Shown in pieces: positions 42,516-51,053 of a DNA stretch of 64,000 bases. Numbering within the stretch: the stretch's first letter is position 1; each line of letters opens with the position of its first letter. The notes beneath the pieces were generated by a model. The model ran no database searches. It saw only the letters and a program-made list of their open reading frames with translations, and had not been told where the DNA came from. Made by a program: the position numbers and the translations under genes. The DNA comes from Acidobacteriota bacterium. GTDB lineage: Bacteria > Acidobacteriota > Thermoanaerobaculia > Gp7-AA8. The stretch is from positions 147,054-211,053 of the forward strand of contig JAJXWV010000064.1 in NCBI GenBank assembly GCA_021781455.1, in the 5' to 3' direction.

Positions 42516-43886
42516 ATGAAACTCGTGGTCACGATTCTGGAGAAGACGTTCGACGCCGCGATCGAGGCGATCCGCGGGATTGCGCTCGATCACGACGCAG
42601 TGGAGCTGCGCGCCGACGCGTTTGGAAAGGTCGACTACGGAGCGCTTCGCGCGGCGACGCAAAAGCCATTGATCCTGACGCACCGCGGCAGACGGACCGA
42701 CAAAGTGACGATCGAGGCCGCTCTCTCCGCGGGGATCGATCTCATCGACGTCGAGTTCGATGAACGTCTCGAGCGGGCGGAGATTGAACGCCATGCCGAT
42801 CGCATCGTCCTTTCGCATCACGACTATGAGCGCGTGCCGGATGTCGAGGTGCTCGTGGAACGCATGTGCAGCCTGGAATGCGCGCATGTGAAGGTAGCCA
42901 CGACGCCGCAGTCGATGGCGGAGAACCTTCGGCTGCTCGGTCTGCTGGACGGCCGCAGGCCGATCACGGTGATCGGCATGGGGGAGCGGGGGCTTTACTC
43001 GAGAATCCTCGCGCCCTTTCGCGGCTCGGAGCTCGCCTTCGTGGCGCCGGAGCCGTCGCGCAGCGGCGCGCCCGGCCAGGTCACGCTCTCGACCGCGCTC
43101 GAAATCTACGGCCCGCGGCGGGAGCGGCTCCGCGCGACGCACGTCTTTGCCATCGCGGGGAATCCGGCCGGTCACAGCATGTCGCCGTCGATCCACAACG
43201 CGCTGTTCCGCGAAAAGGGAGCGGATGCCGCGTACACCGTCGCTTCGTTCGAAACCTTCGCGGAGATCGCCGCTGCACTCCAGTCCGGCGAGCTGCGCGG
43301 CCTGAGCGTGACAGCACCGTTCAAGGAGGAGGCGTTCGCGTTCGCGAAAGAGCGCGGAGCGGCGATCGGCGAGAACGCCCGTGCCTGCGCGGCCGCGAAC
43401 ACGCTCGTGCGGCGCGGCGACGGGTTCCTCGCCGAGAACACGGACGTCGACGGTTTCACGGCAATTCTCCGCGAGCTCTGCGGACGTGACCGTAAATCGG
43501 TCGCGCTGGTCGGCGCCGGAGGAACGGCGCGTGCGGCGCTGGTGGCGTTGCGCGGGGCCGGCGTGCACGTGACGATCTTCAACCGCACTGCCGGGAAGGC
43601 GAACGGCCTTGCCGCCGGATTCGGTGTCCGCGCCCAAACGCTCGACGAGCTCGGGCGTTTCGACGGCGAGATCGTAATCAATACGTTGCCGCCTGCGCCC
43701 GGATCGGCTCTGAGCCTGAATCTGCGGCCAGGCTCGACATACATCGAGGCCGCCTACGGCGATCCGCGGCTCTCGGAGCGGCGCTCTCAATTGTCATCGA
43801 ACGGCGTGCAGGTCTTCGACGGTCTCGACCTTCTGCGGGCCCAGGCCGTTCGCCAGAACGAACTCTTCATCGAGGCCATCCATTGA
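42516..43886 (+). CDS. aroDE: Bifunctional 3-dehydroquinate dehydratase / shikimate dehydrogenase
   Basis: 456 residues. Residues 1-200 are a type I dehydroquinase: ELRADAF, the catalytic His in SHHDYE (101/102) and the Schiff-base Lys K126 in HVKVATT. Residues 209-456 are AroE: NPAGHSMSPSIHN, a TAPFKEE Lys, ENTDVDGF and the NADP loop GAGGTARA. It performs steps 3 and 4 of the shikimate pathway. The fused order AroD-AroE is known from plants, Chlamydiae and Planctomycetes. It overlaps trpE by 4 bases. Confidence 0.94.
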   Translation: MKLVVTILEKTFDAAIEAIRGIALDHDAVELRADAFGKVDYGALRAATQKPLILTHRGRRTDKVTIEAALSAGIDLIDVEFDERLERAEIERHADRIVLSHHDYERVPDVEVLVERMCSLECAHVKVATTPQSMAENLRLLGLLDGRRPITVIGMGERGLYSRILAPFRGSELAFVAPEPSRSGAPGQVTLSTALEIYGPRRERLRATHVFAIAGNPAGHSMSPSIHNALFREKGADAAYTVASFETFAEIAAALQSGELRGLSVTAPFKEEAFAFAKERGAAIGENARACAAANTLVRRGDGFLAENTDVDGFTAILRELCGRDRKSVALVGAGGTARAALVALRGAGVHVTIFNRTAGKANGLAAGFGVRAQTLDELGRFDGEIVINTLPPAPGSALSLNLRPGSTYIEAAYGDPRLSERRSQLSSNGVQVFDGLDLLRAQAVRQNELFIEAIH

Positions 43887-45313
43887 ACTTCCAGGAACTT
43901 CGAAAGAACTACGACGTCGTGCCCGTCGTGCGTGAGCTCAGCGCCGACACGATGACTCCCGTTGCCGCCTTTGCCGCGCTCTCGCCGAATGGGACCGAAG
44001 GATTTCTCTTCGAAAGCGTCGAGCAGGGAGAGAACGTCGGCCGCTACTCTTTCGTGGGCTTCGACCCGCGGCGGAACCTCAGTTTCGAACGAGGCTGCAG
44101 CGATCCCGCCGGCATCCTGCGCCGGGAGCTGCCGCCGCTGCGCGTGTACGGTGAAGAGAAGCTGCCGCCCTTCTTCGGCGGTGCAGTCGGCTATTTCGGC
44201 TACGCGGCGGGCGGCTGGAGCGAGCGCATACCGGACACGCTCCCCGACGACCTCGGCGTGCCCGACGCCAAGCTCCTGTTCTTCGACAACGTGGTCGTCT
44301 TCGACCATGTGCGGCAGATGCTGTTCGTCGTGGCCAACGTCTTCACCTCCGACCCGAACGCCTCGCTGGAAGAAGCGAACGGACGGATCGACCGCGCCGT
44401 GGAACGGTTGCGCCGCGTCTCCGTGGACATCCTGGAGTTTCCGTCGCAGGCCGAGCCGCTGCCCTTCGAGCGCACCTGCTCGCGCGGAGAGTTCGAAGCG
44501 ATGGTGCGGAACGCGAAGGAAGAGATTGCCGCCGGGGAGATCTTCCAGATCGTCGTCTCGCAGCGGTGGGACGCCGACTACCCCACCCGGGACGCGCTGA
44601 CGCTCTATCGCGTGCTGCGCTCCATCAACCCGTCGCCGTACATGTTCCTGCTGCGGACCGCGGAGTGCACTCTGGTCGGCGCCTCGCCCGAGATGCTCGT
44701 GCGGGTACACGGAGAAGTGGCCGAGACGCGGCCGATCGCCGGGACGCGGCCGCGCGGGAAGAGCCGCGAGGAGGATGCCGTCCTGGAGCGCGAGCTTCTG
44801 GCCGATCCCAAGGAGCGCGCCGAGCACCTGATGCTCGTCGACCTCGGCCGCAACGACCTCGGCCGCGTCTGTGCCAGTGGAACGGTCGAGGTGACGGACT
44901 TCTGCTCGATCGAGCGCTACAGCCACGTCATTCACCTGGTGACCAATGTCTCCGGACGGCTGCGCGAGGGGTGTACGCCGATCGACGTGTTTCTGTCGTG
45001 CTTTCCGGCGGGCACCGTGAGCGGTGCGCCGAAGATCCGGGCCATGGAGCTGATCGACCACTTCGAGAAGACGCGCCGCGGACCGTACGCGGGCTCGGTC
45101 GCTTACGTCGGGTTCTCGGGAAATCTCGATTCGTGCATCACGATCCGCACGATCCTGCTGGCCCGGGATCGCGCCTTCGTGCAGGCCGGCGCGGGGATCG
45201 TCTACGACTCCGATCCTGCGCGCGAGTTCGACGAGACCGAGAGCAAGTCGGCGGCGCTGCGGCAGGCCGTCGGCATCGCGCGAAATGTGCGGCGCCGAGG
45301 CGCGGCTTCATGA
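43883..45313 (+). CDS. trpE: Anthranilate synthase component I
   Basis: 476 residues. The N-terminal feedback motif reads LFES (LLES in most), the chorismate-binding domain contains GEIFQIVVSQR, RPIAGTRPRG, DLGRNDLGRV and AGTVSGAPK. It makes anthranilate from chorismate with the glutaminase TrpG, which is not adjacent. TTG start overlapping the aroDE stop (TTGA). The attenuator upstream places it under tryptophan control. p-Aminobenzoate synthase (PabB) is an alternative, but the Trp leader argues against it. Confidence 0.92.
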   Translation: MNFQELRKNYDVVPVVRELSADTMTPVAAFAALSPNGTEGFLFESVEQGENVGRYSFVGFDPRRNLSFERGCSDPAGILRRELPPLRVYGEEKLPPFFGGAVGYFGYAAGGWSERIPDTLPDDLGVPDAKLLFFDNVVVFDHVRQMLFVVANVFTSDPNASLEEANGRIDRAVERLRRVSVDILEFPSQAEPLPFERTCSRGEFEAMVRNAKEEIAAGEIFQIVVSQRWDADYPTRDALTLYRVLRSINPSPYMFLLRTAECTLVGASPEMLVRVHGEVAETRPIAGTRPRGKSREEDAVLERELLADPKERAEHLMLVDLGRNDLGRVCASGTVEVTDFCSIERYSHVIHLVTNVSGRLREGCTPIDVFLSCFPAGTVSGAPKIRAMELIDHFEKTRRGPYAGSVAYVGFSGNLDSCITIRTILLARDRAFVQAGAGIVYDSDPAREFDETESKSAALRQAVGIARNVRRRGAAS

Positions 45314-45463
45314 CAGAACTGTTACAGCGCGAAATAGCAAGGACGTTTGTTAGGCGGAAAACGGAGACACGTTTCTTCGCGGCGAAGCGTTCGGCCTTTC
45401 GGGACAAAATTTCCGACCGTGCGGCCGGTATGTCAGCCCTGTAACCGGTTTCAGTTCACGCAC

Positions 45464-45494
45464 TTGCATCCGTTTTCCGGATTGGTGCTATTCT
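45464..45494 (+). promoter_or_regulatory. Possible promoter of the candidate ncRNA
   Basis: TTGCAT at 45464-45469 and TATTCT at 45489-45494 with a 19-base spacer, longer than ideal. Confidence 0.35.
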
Positions 45495-45499
45495 TGGCC

Positions 45500-45680
45500 C
45501 CTCCCGGTAAGGTTCAAAGCAGGATTCAGAGGCCCCGACCTTGGGCACCCACGGGTGGAACCCTGCGACGCACACTCCCAAAGACGCAGGGCTGTCTCCG
45601 CAAGTCCAATTTTGGAAATTGTTACCGTAAGTCGAGGCGTGGAGTTGCCTCGTTACGTGAGACCTTCCCGGATTGCCCGA
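45500..45680 (+). ncRNA. Candidate structured small RNA, possibly 6S RNA
   Basis: The 390-base gap between converging trpE and purC holds no credible gene but much structure. CCGGTAAGGTTC near 45504-45515 can pair with GACCTTCCCGG at 45661-45671, closing a domain of about 170 bases. Inside are CCCTGCG/CGCAGGG near 45561-45591 and a strong hairpin CGTAA-CGAGGC/GCCTCG-TTACG at 45626-45657. Length, long-range closing stem and promoter fit 6S RNA (ssrS). I cannot confirm the family by eye. 45314-45460 shows nothing clear. Confidence 0.42.
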
Positions 45681-45703
45681 TTTCCCCTTCCAGGAAGCCG
45701 TGG

Positions 45704-46588
45704 CTACAGCACGGGCTCGTGACCGGTGAGCTCCCCGAAGGCCTCGAAGTACTTCTCGCGGGTCCTCGAAACGACCTTTTCCGGTAGTTCGGGCGCTGGT
45801 GGGTTCTTGTCCCACCCCGTCGACTCGAGCCAGTCGCGCACGAACTGCTTGTCGTACGAAGGGGGGTTCTCGCCCACCTTGTACTGGCTGGCCGGCCAGA
45901 ACCTTGATGAGTCCGGCGTGAGCGCCTCATCAATCCAGATGATGCGGCCGTCGAGCAGGCCGAACTCGAATTTCGTATCGGCGATGATGATTCCGCGGCC
46001 GAGAGCGTACCGGGCGGCCTGGTCGTAGATCGACAGCGTCAGGTCGCGGAGCTTCCCCGCGAGATCAGCGCCGACGAGGTCCGCCATTCGCTCGAACGAG
46101 ATGTTCTCGTCGTGGCCGCTCTCTTCTTTGGTCGCCGGCGTGAAGATCGGCGTCTGCAACTTGCTGCCGGTCTTCAGCCCCGGCTCGAGCCGGATGCCGC
46201 AGACGGTTCCGCTCTTCTGATACTCCTTCAGTCCCGACCCGACGAGATATCCACGCGCCACACACTCGATCGGAACGACCTGGCACTTCTTCACAATGAC
46301 GCTGCGGCCGCGCAGCTCCGGATGTTTGCGGACCTCCTCGGAGAAACGCGCGAAATCCGTCTCCACCAGGTGGTTCTCGACGTCGCGGAAGCGCTCGAAC
46401 CAGAAGTTCGAGATCTGGTTCAGCACTTTTCCCTTGTCCGGGATGCCGGGCGAGAGAACGACGTCAAACGCGGAGATGCGATCCGTGGCGACGAACAGGT
46501 AGTGCTCGCCAAGGTCGTAGACATCGCGCACTTTTCCCCGGCGGGCGAGGGGGAACGGAAGATGGGTCTCGTTGATGGCCGTGCTCAT
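45704..46588 (-). CDS. purC: Phosphoribosylaminoimidazole-succinocarboxamide synthase
   Basis: 294 residues, the longer SAICAR synthetase type. RRGKVRDVYDLG binds ATP, and IVKKCQVVPIECVARGYLVGSG and IADTKFEFG are family signatures. It joins CAIR with aspartate in purine synthesis. TAGAAT lies 6 bases before the ATG on the minus strand (46595-46600), so the message is probably leaderless. Confidence 0.96.
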   Translation of the reverse strand: MSTAINETHLPFPLARRGKVRDVYDLGEHYLFVATDRISAFDVVLSPGIPDKGKVLNQISNFWFERFRDVENHLVETDFARFSEEVRKHPELRGRSVIVKKCQVVPIECVARGYLVGSGLKEYQKSGTVCGIRLEPGLKTGSKLQTPIFTPATKEESGHDENISFERMADLVGADLAGKLRDLTLSIYDQAARYALGRGIIIADTKFEFGLLDGRIIWIDEALTPDSSRFWPASQYKVGENPPSYDKQFVRDWLESTGWDKNPPAPELPEKVVSRTREKYFEAFGELTGHEPVL

Positions 46589-46628
46589 GGGGCGATTCTA
46601 TCCGCGGCCGCCGCCGATCCATCCGCGG

Positions 46629-46668
46629 AAAAAAATGCGGCATGCGTCAGTCATCGACGCATGCCGCA
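46629..46668 (-). terminator. Intrinsic terminator of the secreted-protein gene
   Basis: A 13-bp perfect stem TGCGGCATGCGTC (46636-46648) / GACGCATGCCGCA (46656-46668). On the minus strand it is followed by seven T (46629-46635). Confidence 0.93.
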
Positions 46669-46696
46669 GGCTCATCCGTACGCCGGCAAGGCCCGG

Positions 46697-47620
46697 TCAC
46701 TTCGTCCGCAGCGGCACTTCCCCGAGCGGGATCGCGTTCGCGCGAATGGCGCGGGCGTCCTCGGTTCCGATCCGCTTGCCCACGGCCATCGGCACGACAG
46801 CGGTCTTGCCGTAGAGGTACTTGGCCGAGGCCAGGAGGGCTGGGCTCTGGTACATCGGATCGCTGGTCAGGCGGTCGAGGGTGGACGTGTACGGAAACAC
46901 GACCGCCTTGTTCGTCGTGTCATCGACGAAGAACTCCACGGATCCGTGGTCGACTTGCACCGGCAGTCGCCACTGCATCTGCGATTGTGGTGGCATTGAG
47001 TATTGGGCGTTCTTGACGAGAGTGTTGCCGTCCGCGTCATACACGCTGATGCGAAGAGTGATGGGCGTCGAGCCGAGGTTCACGGCGCCGAAATTCGTCC
47101 GCCAGAGGTACTGGTCGAGATTGCGGACGCCATGCGAGATGGCACTGACGCCCTCGACGGTGTAGTCCTGAAGACCTGTGAACGTACCGGGGATCGTCTG
47201 GCCGTACGTGCCGCCGTCACTCAGGAGGTTCACGGTGTTGGAGTTGACCAGGAACGAGCGCGAGACTACGTCGTTGGGAACCGTGGGATTGTCTTCGGGA
47301 AATGTGGCGACGAGGTAGGCGCCTGCCCCGGTTGACTGAAACAACTCCTGGAGGGAGTTGTCCCAGTAGCCGACCGCGTTGGAAGGAATGGTAATGCGCG
47401 ATTCCAGTCCGTGGCCGCCGCCCTGAGGAACGTACGTGACGCTGACCGTCAACGCGTAGGTCTGCGGGTTGAAAATGCTGAGCTGCGTGATCCAGTGCGT
47501 TCCGCCCTCGCCGTATGTGTTGCCCACGGCCGGGATGACATACGTGTCGTTGACCTGGGCAAGCGCCGGGACGGCGATGGCGAACAGCAGCGGTGCGATC
47601 CACTTCATTGAGCTTTTCAC
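46697..47620 (-). CDS. Secreted beta-rich protein of unknown function
   Basis: 307 residues from GTG 47620, which follows AAAGGATC. Signal peptide ending at PALAQ (about 22). The mature protein is rich in Thr, Ser, Asn, Tyr and Val in alternating strands, with no Cys pair, and resembles an exported beta-sandwich protein. I recognise no domain. Its own strong terminator and strong start region suggest it is well expressed. Confidence 0.72.
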   Translation of the reverse strand: MKSSMKWIAPLLFAIAVPALAQVNDTYVIPAVGNTYGEGGTHWITQLSIFNPQTYALTVSVTYVPQGGGHGLESRITIPSNAVGYWDNSLQELFQSTGAGAYLVATFPEDNPTVPNDVVSRSFLVNSNTVNLLSDGGTYGQTIPGTFTGLQDYTVEGVSAISHGVRNLDQYLWRTNFGAVNLGSTPITLRISVYDADGNTLVKNAQYSMPPQSQMQWRLPVQVDHGSVEFFVDDTTNKAVVFPYTSTLDRLTSDPMYQSPALLASAKYLYGKTAVVPMAVGKRIGTEDARAIRANAIPLGEVPLRTK

Positions 47621-47776
47621 GGCGGATCCTTTCGAACCGATGATCACGAACTGCAGGGGAGGTGCCGACGGCTGCGCCTGCCACGATCCGCGAAACTGGC
47701 CGATTTTCGCGGGAATTCTCAGGTTTTTCGTCATCGAGACGCCGTCGTGCAGGGGCGGTGCTTGTCTACGCCACGG

Positions 47777-47789
47777 TACACTACGTCCA
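47777..47789 (+). promoter_or_regulatory. TACACT box 6 bases before the aminotransferase start
   Basis: TACACT at 47777-47782; ATG at 47789. Transcription should start at or next to the ATG. Confidence 0.42.
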
Positions 47790-48964
47790 TGAATCAGGTC
47801 AGCAATCGAATCCGTGGAGTCATCCAGTCCGACATCCGGCGGATGTCGCGCGAATGCGAGCGCGTCGGCGGCATCAACCTCGGGCAGGGCATCTGCGACC
47901 TGCCGACGATCCGCGAGCTCGTCGACGGAGCCTGCGATGCCATCACCGAGTGGAAGGCCACGTATTCGAAGTTCGAAGGCATCGACCTCCTCCGCGAGCG
48001 CATTGCCCGGAAGGTCGAACGCTTCAACGGATTCAAGGCGGATGCGGCCACCGAGATCGTGGTGACCGTCGGCGCCACGGGCGGCTTCGCCACGGCCGCC
48101 ATGGCCACGCTCAATCCCGGCGACGAAGTGATCCTCTTCGAGCCTTACTACGGATATCACTACAACACGCTGCAGATGCTCGGCGTGGAGACGAAGTTCG
48201 TGTCGCTGCACGAGCCCGACTGGTCGGTCGACTTCACCGAGCTTCGCCGCGCCTTCACGCCGAAGACCAAGGGCATCGTCGTCTGCACGCCCTCGAACCC
48301 CTGCGGCAAGGTCTTCACGCGCGACGAGCTCGAGAAGATCGGCGCCCTCTGCCGCGAGTTCGGCGCGTGGGCCTACACGGACGAGATCTACGAGTACATC
48401 GTCTACGACGGGCGGAAGCACCTGTCGATGGCGTCGATCGATTCCTGCCGCGACGTGACCATCACCATCAGCGGCTTCTCGAAGACTTTTTCCATCACGG
48501 GATGGCGCGTCGGCTACGTCGTCGCGGACAAGCGCGTGGCGCACCCGATCGGCCTGGTCAACGACCTTTTCTACATTTGCGCACCCACGCCGCTGCAGTG
48601 GGGCATCGCCCGCGCGCTGGAGGTCGGAGACGAGTACTACGAGAAGCTCGCCGCCGATTACCGGAAGAAGCGCGACCTTCTCGCCCGGGCACTGACCGAA
48701 GCGGGGTTCCAGCCGTACCTGCCGCAGGGCGCGTATTACATGCTCGCCCGCATTCCCGACGAGTTCGCGAACGACGTCGAAGCGGCCAGGGCACTGCTCG
48801 AACAGGCGCGCGTGGCATCGGTTCCGGGATCGGCGTTCTATGTCGGCGACGGCGGCTCGCGCATGCTGCGCTTCTGCTTCGCCAAGGACTTCGAGTCGCT
48901 GGAGGAGGCATCGCGCCGGATCGTGGCGCGTGCGCGGAAGTCCACCGCGGCCCCGTCACTCTGA
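47789..48964 (+). CDS. Class I/II pyridoxal-phosphate aminotransferase (KAT/methionine aminotransferase-like)
   Basis: 391 residues. NPGDEVILFEPYYGYH, TPSNPCGKVFTRDEL and the PLP-Lys motif SGFSKTFSITGWR resemble the kynurenine/glutamine transaminase K and methionine aminotransferase branch. It is related to, but clearly distinct from, the 17.1-18.2 kb enzyme. The last residues and stop, PSL-TGA, are written by CCGTCACTCTGA, the outer end of the palindromic repeat that follows. Confidence 0.9.
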   Translation: MNQVSNRIRGVIQSDIRRMSRECERVGGINLGQGICDLPTIRELVDGACDAITEWKATYSKFEGIDLLRERIARKVERFNGFKADAATEIVVTVGATGGFATAAMATLNPGDEVILFEPYYGYHYNTLQMLGVETKFVSLHEPDWSVDFTELRRAFTPKTKGIVVCTPSNPCGKVFTRDELEKIGALCREFGAWAYTDEIYEYIVYDGRKHLSMASIDSCRDVTITISGFSKTFSITGWRVGYVVADKRVAHPIGLVNDLFYICAPTPLQWGIARALEVGDEYYEKLAADYRKKRDLLARALTEAGFQPYLPQGAYYMLARIPDEFANDVEAARALLEQARVASVPGSAFYVGDGGSRMLRFCFAKDFESLEEASRRIVARARKSTAAPSL

Positions 48965-49254
48965 GCCGGCGGTGTGGGGCAGGCTTTCCAGCCTGCCCTC
49001 CCTGGCGGGCTGGAAAGCTCGCCCCACACCAGGGGGAGCGGCGTCCCCCCGTCACTCTGACTCTGAGCCGCCGGAGTTGGGCGGGTGGAGCGGCGCAGCC
49101 CGGCGAAGAGTCTCCAGATTGCGCGATCGCGGTGAGCCTGCCGGCTGGCCTGACAATCGTCCCGGTAAGAGACTCTTCGCCGCGCTCCGCCGCCGGGGGC
49201 GGCTCCGCCGGCTCAGAGTGACGGGGGGCCGGTTACGCCGGCTCAGAGTGACGG
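48953..49254. repeat. Two tandem palindromic elements plus a spare right end
   Basis: This block fills the 312-base gap between the aminotransferase and bcp. Part one (48953-49035) has the outer left arm and the GGCAGGCTTTCCAGCCTGCC hairpin module. Part two (49049-49224) is a full nested element whose core is flipped: it reads ATCGTCCCGGTAA where other copies read TTACCGGGACGAT. A lone right end (GCCGGCTCAGAGTGACGG) follows at 49237-49254. Confidence 0.85.
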
Positions 49255-49276
49255 GAGTCGCGTCAGCGCGGCGCCG

Positions 49277-49762
49277 TCACTTCGCGTGCGCGGCGTTCAG
49301 CTCGCCGAGGATCTCCTCGCCGTGTTTTGCGGTGTCGACCTTCTTCCAGATCTTCCGGATGCGAAGATCGGGGCCGATCCAGAACGTCGTCCGCGCCACG
49401 CCCCACGTGCGCCGGCCGTAGAGATTCTTTTCCTTCCACACGCCGTACATCTTGGCCACGTCGGACGTGGTGTCGGACAGCAGCGGGAAATTCAGGTTGT
49501 ACTTCCCCTTGAATTTGTCGTGGCTCTCCAGCGAGTCGGTGGAGACGCCGAGAATCACGGCGCCGGACCTGGTGATTTCGGATTCGTGATCGCGGAAGCT
49601 GCATGCTTCGGCGGTGCAGCCGGGCGTGTCGTCCTTCGGATAGAAATAGAGGATGACGTCTTTGCCCTTGAACTCGTTCAGCGTCACGTCCTTGCCGCGC
49701 GTCGACGGCAGGCGGAAGTTGGGGGCGCGATCGCCGATCTTCGGTTCATAAAAATCCTGCAT
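49277..49762 (-). CDS. bcp: Thioredoxin-dependent peroxiredoxin (Bcp/PrxQ)
   Basis: 161 residues. Peroxidatic C49 and resolving C54 in DDTPGCTAEAC, the PrxQ arrangement. It reduces hydroperoxides with thioredoxin, so TrxB in this window is its upstream reductant. AGGAGGT lies 9 bases before the ATG, and an AAAATTGA repeat hairpin lies further upstream. Both cysteines are coded as Cys, not Sec, despite the selA gene. Confidence 0.94.
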   Translation of the reverse strand: MQDFYEPKIGDRAPNFRLPSTRGKDVTLNEFKGKDVILYFYPKDDTPGCTAEACSFRDHESEITRSGAVILGVSTDSLESHDKFKGKYNLNFPLLSDTTSDVAKMYGVWKEKNLYGRRTWGVARTTFWIGPDLRIRKIWKKVDTAKHGEEILGELNAAHAK

Positions 49763-49785
49763 GGTGCCAGACCTCCTGGATGGAC

Positions 49786-49859
49786 GAATTGAAAATTGAA
49801 AATTGACCGAACCCCAGGACGTTTTCAATTTTCAATTTTCAATTTTCAATTCTCAATTG
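49786..49859. repeat. Hairpin with AAAATTGA 8-base tandem arms
   Basis: Left arm 49788-49806 (GAAAATTGAAAATTGA), right arm 49821-49858 (TTTTCAAT units), loop of about 15 bases. The right arm gives the asd-like gene its last residue and stop (AAT-TGA on the minus strand). A single-armed tract of the same unit is at 50923-50953. Confidence 0.85.
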
Positions 49860-50863
49860 CCTTTCACTGCGCCGCCCGCTCCGAACAGCGCCTTTTCGGC
49901 GACCAGGACGGCGTTCAGTGCCGAACTGCGGCGCAGATTATCGCAGACGGCCCACAGCCAGAATCCGCCGCTGATCGCCGGATCAGGGCGGACCTCCGCG
50001 ATCAGGACCTCGTCCTTCCCTGCGGCGTCGATCGTCCCGAACTGCTGATCGCCTTCCGGCAGGGCCAGGGCCGGATTCGATTTCAGTGTGCTGGTGATCC
50101 GCTTCACTTCGAGCGGCTCCCGCGTCCTGATGAAAAGCGAGAACGTGTGTCCGTGAAAGATCGTCCCCTGCGTGACGAGCAGTGCCAGCTGCGTGCGCGC
50201 GTCGGCGAGAGCCTTGACCTGCGCAACGACGAAATTCTCGTTGTGCTCCGGCGCCGGATAGAGGTTGAAGGCCAGCTGCCGGTCGAAGATTTCCATCGGC
50301 ACGGTGTGGATGTTCAGCACGCTGATGGTCTGCTGCGCGAGCTCTTCCACGCCTTGCTGCTCGAAGACCGAGGCCGGCTGAACGACGGTGGCCGTGCAGC
50401 TCTCGATGGGGCTCACGGTCCCGATCTGGTGCAGCAGCAGGGCGATGGGAATGGCGATGGGATGCGGCGACACGAGCACCTCCTCGTCGCCGGCGACGTC
50501 CTCGAGATTGACGCCGGCCACGACGAGCTTGCCGTCTTCGGTGCTCGACGGTTGTGACAGGTCGACGGCGATGAAGCCATCCTCGCGGTGTCGCTCGATC
50601 CATTCGCGATTGCCGGCCGGCGGTCCGCAGAAGAACACCAGATCGAGGTCCTCGAGCTCGTCGTCAGAGACCGCGGTGACGAACGCCGGCTCGTCCCCCA
50701 CCTCGGTCAGCGCACCGATGGCGGCGCCCGTCGAATCGAGAAGCGTCACGCGCTCGTACGGAAAGGCGCGATCCCGGAGGATGGTCGTGATCTCGTTGCC
50801 GACCAGCGTCAGCGGGTTGACGATACCGAGGCGGTAGCCGTTCTTGCTCTTGGGATGGTGCAT
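49853..50863 (-). CDS. Aspartate-semialdehyde dehydrogenase-like protein without the catalytic Cys (Usg-1 type)
   Basis: 336 residues. The N-terminal Rossmann part and the C-terminal dimerisation domain, including CDNLRRSSALNAV, match the Asd family. The catalytic NPNCS region reads SPHPIAIP, and the QxxSGAG loop reads QPASVFEQQG, so the thiol that attacks the aldehyde is missing. HGHT keeps the His. This fits Usg-1-like paralogues of unknown function rather than an active Asd. The end of the gene lies in the AATTGA repeat. Confidence 0.8.
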   Translation of the reverse strand: MHHPKSKNGYRLGIVNPLTLVGNEITTILRDRAFPYERVTLLDSTGAAIGALTEVGDEPAFVTAVSDDELEDLDLVFFCGPPAGNREWIERHREDGFIAVDLSQPSSTEDGKLVVAGVNLEDVAGDEEVLVSPHPIAIPIALLLHQIGTVSPIESCTATVVQPASVFEQQGVEELAQQTISVLNIHTVPMEIFDRQLAFNLYPAPEHNENFVVAQVKALADARTQLALLVTQGTIFHGHTFSLFIRTREPLEVKRITSTLKSNPALALPEGDQQFGTIDAAGKDEVLIAEVRPDPAISGGFWLWAVCDNLRRSSALNAVLVAEKALFGAGGAVKGN

Positions 50864-50922
50864 GGTCGTTCTCGTGCGGCGCGTGTTGTAGCACTGATGC
50901 CCAGCGAACGGTAGCCGCGGGC

Positions 50923-50953
50923 TAAAATTGAAAATTGAAAATTGAAAATTGAA
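50923..50953. repeat. Single-armed AAAATTGA tandem tract
   Basis: Four 8-base units AAAATTGA in a row between the asd-like and pssA genes. No inverse partner is seen nearby, unlike the 49.8-kb locus. Confidence 0.85.
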
Positions 50954-51053
50954 GAAGCGAGTACGGAGAGGAGGATCTCAGCCTCTCGTGTCCGGATGAG
51001 CTTGCGCTCTCCCCAACAATGCGAGGCCTGCGAGCTCGTGCGGCTGCGCCGCC

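Noticed and set aside
45310..45444. Possible 44-residue peptide starting in an ATGA overlap with the trpE stop
   Set aside because: The overlap is only the TCATGA of the stop, composition is unlike neighbours, and no motif or membrane segment supports it.
47621..48544. N-terminal extension of the secreted protein into the aminotransferase region
   Set aside because: A clear ribosome-binding site and signal peptide start at GTG 47620; the rest is antisense to the aminotransferase.
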